Under the pieces are notes generated by a model. The model made no database searches, was not told the origin of the DNA, and saw only the letters and a list, made by a program, of their open reading frames with translations. A stretch of DNA of 11,025 bases from an uncultured Bacilli bacterium (GTDB lineage: Bacteria; Bacillota_I; Bacilli_A; RF39; UBA660), in assembly GCA_944358565.1 (NCBI GenBank), contig CALVRK010000029.1, positions 1-11,025 of the forward strand. Reading direction: 5' to 3'. Both the position numbers and the translations under genes were made by a program. Positions 7,143 to 11,025 of the stretch are shown here, one piece after another; the first letter of the stretch is position 1, and each line of letters starts with the position of its first letter.

Positions 7143-7551
7143 ATTTTGTTTCCTTTTCTAATTTCGTAATTACACTTTTAGAAACTTCGATTACTTTCTT
7201 CTTGATAGCGTTTGCTGATTTTTCAATGACTGGAGTTCCTTTTTCAATAGCGTAGTCAACTAGTTCTTCAGCTGCATCTTGAAGCTTTTTTGCTTGTTTT
7301 TTAGCTTCGGCTAAAACAGTTTCCTTATCTAATTCAGCTAAACCTTCTTTAAGTTCAGCAATTTTAGTTTCAACGGTTTCTTTTACATCCTCCATCTCGA
7401 TGTTTTTTACTTTGTTTACTAAATCGTCAAACATTTTTTTCAAATCTTCTCTAGTTTCTGAACCTTTTTTTGGAGCAAATAATAGTCCTAAAGCGGCTCC
7501 TACACCTGCTCCTACAACAAATTTTCCGATTCCTTTACTTTTCTTCGTCAT
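7141..7551 (-). CDS. YtxH-domain protein
   Basis: 136 aa from the ATG at 7551, which has AAGGA 8 bases upstream; the open frame continues upstream inside the preceding gene without a better site. The N-terminus holds a Gly/Ala-rich hydrophobic segment (FVVGAGVGAALGLLFAPKKG, about 11-30) and the ETREDLKK continuation that defines the YtxH domain. A long, Lys/Glu-rich helical tail of coiled-coil character reaches to the C-terminus. YtxH proteins are small envelope- or stress-associated proteins without a known enzymatic role. The coding sequence overlaps the end of the DUF948-like gene by 17 bases, so translation is coupled. It is the last gene of the operon, directly followed by the terminator. 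Confidence 0.88.
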   Translation of the reverse strand: MTKKSKGIGKFVVGAGVGAALGLLFAPKKGSETREDLKKMFDDLVNKVKNIEMEDVKETVETKIAELKEGLAELDKETVLAEAKKQAKKLQDAAEELVDYAIEKGTPVIEKSANAIKKKVIEVSKSVITKLEKETK

Positions 7552-7828
7552 CTTTAGTTTCCTTCTTTCTATTAAATATTTTACCAATGGCATTAGATAA
7601 AAACCCGATAATGCTATCACTGAACCCAACTACAGCATCAGTGGTATTGTCAATGATACAAAACAAACCATTTAGTTTTTGTGATTTTTGGCTAACATCA
7701 TCGACTAATTTATCAACTTTATCTAATGTTTTAATGGCATTAATAACTAAAATGAGTAAAGCAATTACTAAGACAATTAATAATATGTAAAATAACACAG
7801 ATAATACATCAGCAAAACTAATAATCAT
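7535..7828 (-). CDS. DUF948-like small membrane protein
   Basis: 97 aa with a single N-terminal transmembrane helix (about 8-33, VLSVLFYILLIVLVIALLIL). This is followed by a helical, hydroxyl- and acid-containing region (KTLDKVDKLVDDVSQKSQKL) and an amphipathic stretch, then a charged tail. The layout, and the neighbouring ytxH gene, match DUF948 proteins, which often sit beside ytxH in Bacillota. The role is unknown; a membrane-anchored cytoplasmic coiled coil is what the sequence shows. AGGGG lies 8 bases before the start. The start overlaps the upstream stop by one base (TAATG), so it is part of the four-gene operon. Confidence 0.78.
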   Translation of the reverse strand: MIISFADVLSVLFYILLIVLVIALLILVINAIKTLDKVDKLVDDVSQKSQKLNGLFCIIDNTTDAVVGFSDSIIGFLSNAIGKIFNRKKETKDDEEK

Positions 7829-8652
7829 TATTTATTCCCCTTTTCATACATAGAATCTATCAAACTAAATAATTCTTGATCACTGATTTTTCGAGGACCT
7901 TTTTTATGTTTTTCTTCAGTTACTGGCTTGTCCATTTCTTCTTCTAAAAGATCAGTTAAATCGTCCTCTTTTGATATGCCATGTCTAGGTTTTTCACCTA
8001 AAGTGCTTGAATCAAAGTCATAGTCAGATTCTAAATCTTTATTTGTATTTTCTTCAGGCACCTTTTGAGTAACATCTTTTTTTGGTCCTTCTTTCTCATT
8101 AAATAAGACTCGGTTACCACCAAATAGTGTTGTTTCAATGTCAGCTTCTAGTCCACCATAGGCTTTATTTCTAATGGCGTCAACATTAGCTTCTTTAGAA
8201 CTATAATATGAAGAACGACCATCATTTTTATTTTGAAATTCATCTCTTTGATAGCCTTTATCTAAAATTCCATACACTGGTGAAATAATTGGTGAAGGCC
8301 TAAAACTTCTCTTTTCTTCTTTTGGTGGATTGTAAACTTCTTTGCGATGATGAGATTGTTTTTTCTTTTCTTCTTTTGTTTCTGGTTTTACATCTATAGA
8401 GTCAAAGTCATTATCGTCAAAAAATGGAAATTTATATTCACTTTTAGACGGTTCGATAGGCTCCTTTTCTATTTTGATTGACATCTCGTTTTGAGATGGC
8501 ACATCATCTGCATAAATTTCTGAACGTGATTTTTTTGGTGAAGGAATTTCTACTTGGATAACTTCTTTTTGAATAGCATCTTTTTTTTCTTCTTTTTCTT
8601 CTACTTCTATTTCTTCGGTAAATAAATTTTTAAATTTATCAATTAGTCCCAT
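7828..8652 (-). CDS. acidic, mostly disordered protein with SepF-like N-terminal helix
   Basis: 274 aa, not recognised as a named family. The first residues (MGLIDKFKNLFTEEIEVEE) form a short amphipathic helix followed by acids. They resemble the membrane-binding N-terminus of the cell-division protein SepF, but no SepF core domain follows. Most of the protein is low-complexity, rich in Glu, Lys, Ser and Pro, and is likely disordered. One ordered-looking island, FRPSPIISPVYGILDKGY (117-134), and a C-terminal helix (about 256-271, SDQELFSLIDSMYEKG) stand out as probable binding motifs. The ribosome binding site is AGAGGTG, 7 bases from the ATG. It lies 12 bases after the lipoprotein gene and overlaps the next gene by one base. 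A membrane-peripheral scaffold or adaptor role is an inference from this layout. Confidence 0.82.
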   Translation of the reverse strand: MGLIDKFKNLFTEEIEVEEKEEKKDAIQKEVIQVEIPSPKKSRSEIYADDVPSQNEMSIKIEKEPIEPSKSEYKFPFFDDNDFDSIDVKPETKEEKKKQSHHRKEVYNPPKEEKRSFRPSPIISPVYGILDKGYQRDEFQNKNDGRSSYYSSKEANVDAIRNKAYGGLEADIETTLFGGNRVLFNEKEGPKKDVTQKVPEENTNKDLESDYDFDSSTLGEKPRHGISKEDDLTDLLEEEMDKPVTEEKHKKGPRKISDQELFSLIDSMYEKGNK

Positions 8653-8664
8653 ATAAATACACCT

Positions 8665-9267
8665 CTAATTTTCTTCTTCATAACGTAAAAAGCTGTTTTC
8701 ATCTTGATTTTTCGCACTAAATACGTCATATTTTTCTTCTTTATTTTGTAAAAAGTTATCTTCTAATGATAATTTTACTATATCGCTATTGTATTTTATT
8801 GTCGATAAAATGTATGAACTATTTAAAACAGTGTCGTTGATATCTTCTTTTGGTACTAAAGCCTCTATTCTTGCATAGTTGTAGACAAATTCAATTAAAT
8901 AAAGGTTATCTTGTTTAGTAATTTCGAGATATCCTAAACTACCATCATTATCTATTTTTCTAGAGTAATATTTACTATCATCCTTTTTATAATCTAATGT
9001 TTTTTGATAGTAGTAACTAATTTCATCTAAATATAAATAATAATACACACCATTAGAATATAATTTATCATTAGAACCACTACTGTCGATATAAGTTACT
9101 CCTCTTGGTACATAATACTTATATCCACGTCCCACACGGTTATATAAAGTATTTTCTTTGGATAAGACAACATTAAGAATATTATCAATACTAGTTGTGT
9201 CAATTCTAACAATAGTGCAGCCAGTTAGAATGAGTGTAACTAGTCCTATAAGAAGTATTTTCTTCAT
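8665..9267 (-). CDS. predicted lipoprotein, Tyr-rich, unknown function
   Basis: 200 aa from the ATG at 9267, preceded by CAGGTG; a GTG two codons earlier is less well spaced. The signal peptide is classical for lipoproteins: MKK, a hydrophobic core, and the lipobox LTGC with Cys17 as the acylated residue, so the protein should be anchored on the outer face of the membrane. The mature part is unusually rich in Tyr (for example GVYYYLYLDEISYYYQK), Asp and Asn and has alternating hydrophobic residues suggesting beta strands. It has no further Cys. I do not recognise the family. It heads a four-gene operon with the SepF-like-headed, DUF948-like and YtxH genes, pointing to a shared envelope role. 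Confidence 0.85.
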   Translation of the reverse strand: MKKILLIGLVTLILTGCTIVRIDTTSIDNILNVVLSKENTLYNRVGRGYKYYVPRGVTYIDSSGSNDKLYSNGVYYYLYLDEISYYYQKTLDYKKDDSKYYSRKIDNDGSLGYLEITKQDNLYLIEFVYNYARIEALVPKEDINDTVLNSSYILSTIKYNSDIVKLSLEDNFLQNKEEKYDVFSAKNQDENSFLRYEEEN

Positions 9268-9288
9268 ATACACACCTGCTTACTTTAA

Positions 9289-9297
9289 ATTATATCA
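9289..9297 (-). promoter_or_regulatory. extended -10 promoter for the lipoprotein-ytxH operon
   Basis: TGATATAAT (9297-9289) on the minus strand with a weak -35 region. It is 21 bases upstream of the lipoprotein start codon and lies in the short gap after trmB, giving the envelope operon its own transcription start. Confidence 0.55.
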
Positions 9298-9348
9298 AAT
9301 TTTGCTTAATTTTCCTATAAAACATTTAATTCACATGTAAAATTATGT

Positions 9349-9975
9349 CTATTTTTTAACTTCAACCATATATATTGGAAATCCAAGACTGACAAAACGT
9401 TTTTCATATTCAGTTTCTATATTATCGATATTATCTTCATGGAGATTTAAAGATATGTTTTTTATTTTATAATCATAATCAGTAAATGATTTTAAAGAAA
9501 ACTCAAATAATTTGCGATTGTCAGTTTTTTGAATAATGTGTTTGGATTCTTTAAAAATATTATCGTAACGCTTTAAAAATTTATTACTGGTTAATCTTCG
9601 ATCCTCATGTCTTTTTTTAGGCCATGGATCTGAAAAATTTAAATATATAGTATTTATTTCTCGGTCAAAAATATTTTCTATTTCGGTAGCATCAAAACGG
9701 ATTAATTTTAAGTTTGGCAAATCAATATGTTCTAATTTTTGAGTAGCTCTTAAAATAACGCTATCAAATTTTTCAATGCCAATAAAATTAATATGAGGAT
9801 ACTTCCTAGCCATAGCAATAATAAAGTCCCCTTTACCCATACCTATCTCTAAGTGAATAGGATTATCATTATTAAAGATAGTTTTAAATTTTCCCTTATA
9901 ATCTTCGGGTTTTAAAATGATATAAGGTGATTTGCTTATTTTTTCTTTCGCACCTTTGATGTTTTTTAGTCTCAT
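9349..9975 (-). CDS. trmB: tRNA (guanine-N7)-methyltransferase
   Basis: Makes m7G46 in the variable loop of tRNA using S-adenosylmethionine. 208 aa from the ATG at 9975, which has GGTGA 5 bases upstream; a GTG at 9987 would fall right at the predicted transcript start and is rejected. The AdoMet-binding motif LEIGMGKGDF is at about 42-51, with GIEKFDS (about 66-72) next. The TrmB signature FSDPWPKKRHEDRRLT (about 114-129) follows, and the C-terminal TEYEKRF segment (about 188-194) contributes to guanine recognition in the family. The length is typical. It is apparently monocistronic, with a divergent small gene on the plus strand. Confidence 0.96.
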   Translation of the reverse strand: MRLKNIKGAKEKISKSPYIILKPEDYKGKFKTIFNNDNPIHLEIGMGKGDFIIAMARKYPHINFIGIEKFDSVILRATQKLEHIDLPNLKLIRFDATEIENIFDREINTIYLNFSDPWPKKRHEDRRLTSNKFLKRYDNIFKESKHIIQKTDNRKLFEFSLKSFTDYDYKIKNISLNLHEDNIDNIETEYEKRFVSLGFPIYMVEVKK

Positions 9976-9992
9976 GTTTATCACCACTAATT

Positions 9993-10001
9993 ATTATAAC
10001 A
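9993..10001 (-). promoter_or_regulatory. extended -10 promoter for trmB
   Basis: TGTTATAAT (10001-9993) on the minus strand, with a weak -35. The predicted start near 9986 leaves only about 11 bases before the trmB ATG, just enough for its GGTGA site. Confidence 0.55.
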
Positions 10002-10030
10002 TAAACGCGCACTAAAAATAAACAAAAGCA

Positions 10031-10036
10031 TATAAT
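10031..10036 (+). promoter_or_regulatory. -10 box of the promoter for the small coiled-coil gene
   Basis: A perfect TATAAT on the plus strand, ending 28 bases before the GTG start. Upstream positions that should hold a -35 box (around 10008-10014) are poor. It is divergent from, and only about 30 bases away from, the trmB -10 box. Confidence 0.4.
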
Positions 10037-10064
10037 TAATTAGAATATGAAAGGAGTATGATGT

Positions 10065-10349
10065 GTGAAAAAAGATCGCGATTGTGGTGGAGTAGCCTAT
10101 CCTATTTATCCACAAATGATTCCTAATTATGGTATGGTTATGCCTGGTCAAATGATTCCTATGCCGGGGACTAATACGGGAATGACTAATGTTCCTTTAA
10201 CGAGTGTTCAAAGCACTATTAATAGTAGTGATTTAAGTACTTTAACTAATCAAGTAAACAATTTAGAACAAAGAGTGACAAGATTAGAAAATACAGTTAA
10301 TAATAGTAACTATAATAATTACAATTCATCTAATTATCAAATGATGTAA
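10065..10349 (+). CDS. small Met/Pro/Asn-rich protein with C-terminal coiled coil
   Basis: 94 aa, starting with GTG; AAAGGAG ends 8 bases upstream, and the nearer ATGs at 10058 and 10061 are in another frame. It is the only plus-strand gene. The N-terminal half is rich in Pro, Met, Tyr and Gly (PIYPQMIPNYGMVMPGQM, 13-30) with one Cys. Residues about 57-80 (LSTLTNQVNNLEQRVTRLEN onward) form a strict heptad pattern, with hydrophobic residues at 60, 64, 67, 71, 74 and 78. The tail is Asn/Tyr/Ser-rich. No signal peptide or membrane helix is present. Composition and design recall small structural proteins such as spore-coat-like or surface-assembly proteins, but no family is recognised. It looks monocistronic. 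Confidence 0.75.
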   Translation: MKKDRDCGGVAYPIYPQMIPNYGMVMPGQMIPMPGTNTGMTNVPLTSVQSTINSSDLSTLTNQVNNLEQRVTRLENTVNNSNYNNYNSSNYQMM

Positions 10350-10383
10350 AAAAGTCACTAATTTTTCATGTATTATCTTTTAT

Positions 10384-10398
10384 TTATTTTGTTCTGTT
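10384..10398 (+). repeat. left arm of a 15-bp perfect inverted repeat
   Basis: TTATTTTGTTCTGTT reads identically on the minus strand at 10645-10631. Beyond the perfect part, both copies go on towards the interior to a similar sequence (TTATGACC here, TAATAACC in the partner) after a small length difference. This makes an imperfect repeat of about 25-28 bases, as in terminal inverted repeats of mobile elements. Confidence 0.7.
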
Positions 10399-10630
10399 AT
10401 ACTTTATGACCGATGGGCATATCATTGGAGTTTTATTTAATAATATAAACTATTCATTTTAAATAATCCTTATATTTATTGCTATATATCATAGTATATT
10501 TTTATCAGTCACTTTGTTTAACACAACCATTTATTTAAATGGCTTTCATTTTTACACACAATTTTGACATATTTTATCGATTATTAAGATATTTATTTAA
10601 AGAAATGTAAATCTATTTAAGGTTATTAGA

Positions 10631-10645
10631 AACAGAACAAAATAA
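10631..10645 (-). repeat. right arm of the 15-bp perfect inverted repeat
   Basis: AACAGAACAAAATAA on the plus strand, the exact reverse complement of 10384-10398. The two arms enclose 232 bases without a gene. This arm lies 119 bases beyond the stop codon of the transposase fragment, so it could also be the end of that element. No target-site duplication is evident next to the pair. Confidence 0.7.
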
Positions 10646-10657
10646 CAAATAAATCTG

Positions 10658-10746
10658 GCATTAGCTTACCTCACGGTAAGCTCTTTCTACTTCATAGGAA
10701 TCTAAGCTTCCTCCATATAGAGTATCGGATAGTCGCCACCCAATGC
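10658..10746 (-). other. possible structured RNA or element-end structure downstream of the transposase gene
   Basis: Read on the minus strand, GCATT (10746-10742) can pair with AATGC (10662-10658) and so close a domain of short hairpins. These are GGGT/ATCC with loop GGCGACT, CTC/GAG, GGAA/TTCC (10711-10697), and an 8-bp perfect stem AGCTTACC/GGTAAGCT with a GTGA (GNRA-type) loop (10682-10663). By hand count 39 of 89 bases are G or C, higher than the surrounding DNA. The GNRA loop exists only on the minus strand, which is also the strand of the transposase fragment. No known RNA family was recognised; most helices are short and may be chance. Confidence 0.35.
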
Positions 10747-10764
10747 TGTCAAGCTAAGCAATGT

Positions 10765-11025
10765 CTAAAAACTGGATCTATGATTAGTTCTATGCTTATT
10801 AGCTGTTCTTGTCTTATTTCTAGGATTCTTTCTATTTGGCTTAACAGCTATTAAATTCCGTTTTATTTGATTATAGAGTTTTTCAATTTCATCATCAAGA
10901 TTTTTCAAGTCGCTATTTATTATTTCTATTAAATTTTTCTTTAATGTTCCAACTAGTATATTCATATTAATTTTATATTGATATTTATTATTTTTATTAT
11001 TTGATATATCATTATTCATTTGATT
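10765..11025 (-). CDS. C-terminal part of a probable IS4-type DDE transposase (cut by window edge)
   Basis: The frame is open to the window edge (codons AAT CAA precede the first ATG at 11019), so this is taken as the 3' end of a longer gene. The visible 87 codons encode an Asn/Lys-rich segment, then YKINMNILVGTLKKNLIEII, a charged helix (NLDDEIEKLYNQIKRNLI), and AVKPNRKNPRNKTRTANKH before a short basic tail. A VGTxKxNLI-like helix followed by an R/K-P-N-R-x-x-P-R motif and a basic end is what I associate with the C-terminus of IS4-family (DDE_Tnp_1) transposases. The catalytic D, D, E residues lie outside the window. It could instead be a small stand-alone basic protein starting at 11019, but no ribosome binding site is visible in the few bases left. 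Confidence 0.5.
   Translation of the reverse strand, partial: NQMNNDISNNKNNKYQYKINMNILVGTLKKNLIEIINSDLKNLDDEIEKLYNQIKRNLIAVKPNRKNPRNKTRTANKHRTNHRSSF

Larger units (their letters stand above)
10350..10764. other. gene-free, AT-rich region between the small coiled-coil gene and the transposase remnant
   Basis: No credible coding sequence is seen on either strand over 415 bases. It contains, in order, a perfect inverted repeat pair (10384-10398 and 10631-10645), a short hairpin CCATTT/AAATGG (10527-10542) followed by a T-rich stretch on the plus strand, and a lone TTGACA (10564-10569) without a convincing -10. A more GC-rich segment with several hairpins (10658-10746) follows. The layout fits the non-coding end of a mobile element or its debris. 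Confidence 0.6.

Noticed and set aside
7400..7790. Plus-strand frames opposite ytxH and the DUF948-like gene
   Set aside because: Antisense to two coupled, well-supported genes; the hydrophobic runs mirror the membrane segments on the other strand.
9158..9340. 60-codon plus-strand frame at the lipoprotein start
   Set aside because: Opposite the signal peptide and promoter of the lipoprotein, with no ribosome binding site.
10355..10375. AAAAA...TTTTT pairing after the small coiled-coil gene, considered as its terminator
   Set aside because: Only A-T pairs with no GC core; too weak to call.
10564..10590. TTGACA on the plus strand, considered as an outward promoter
   Set aside because: No -10 box at 16-18 bases better than four of six matches, and no gene follows on that strand.
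10658..10746. Hairpin cluster considered as tRNA, RNase P RNA, tmRNA or CRISPR repeat
   Set aside because: No TTCGA arm, CCA end, RNase P or tmRNA signature sequences, and no repeated unit with spacers.

Overview
The window is AT-rich bacterial chromosome from a low-GC Gram-positive lineage. It has strong AGGAGG-type ribosome binding sites, a T-box leader, YtxH, YqeG and DUF948-like proteins, and a lipoprotein with a Firmicutes-style lipobox. TGA is used as a stop and Trp is encoded by TGG, so the code is standard, not the Mycoplasma one. A gut Bacillota/RF39-like or Erysipelotrichales-like organism would fit, but that placement is inference. Almost every gene lies on the minus strand, so the text reads from high to low coordinates in transcription order.

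Right edge (10350-11025): the C-terminal part of a probable IS4-type DDE transposase runs in from outside the window. It is followed by a compact, relatively GC-rich segment that can fold into several hairpins, and then by an AT-rich gene-free stretch bounded by an exact 15-bp inverted repeat. Next to this is a lone plus-strand gene for a small Met/Pro/Asn-rich protein with a short coiled coil, divergent from trmB.

Middle (7100-9990): trmB (tRNA m7G46 methyltransferase) has its own promoter. A tightly packed envelope operon follows: lipoprotein, a SepF-like-headed acidic disordered protein, a DUF948-like membrane protein and YtxH. It is closed by a short UUCG-loop terminator that overlaps the ytxH stop codon. 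YqeG (HAD phosphatase) follows immediately with no obvious ribosome binding site.

Left-centre (4500-6450): a YbaK/ProX-type aminoacyl-tRNA editing protein, then a coupled operon of rnhB, an unknown 70-aa protein and a compact glyoxalase-II-like metallo-beta-lactamase hydrolase.

Left (1-4450): a membrane protein with a C-terminal zinc ribbon, then a complete T-box leader with a GUA (valine) specifier. The T-box controls an operon in which an HD-domain phosphohydrolase gene sits before valS and overlaps it. The window ends in the start of a type IV pilin-like gene with its own promoter.

The most unusual points are the HD hydrolase placed under valine T-box control ahead of valS, and the structured, repeat-bounded gene-free region beside the transposase remnant.
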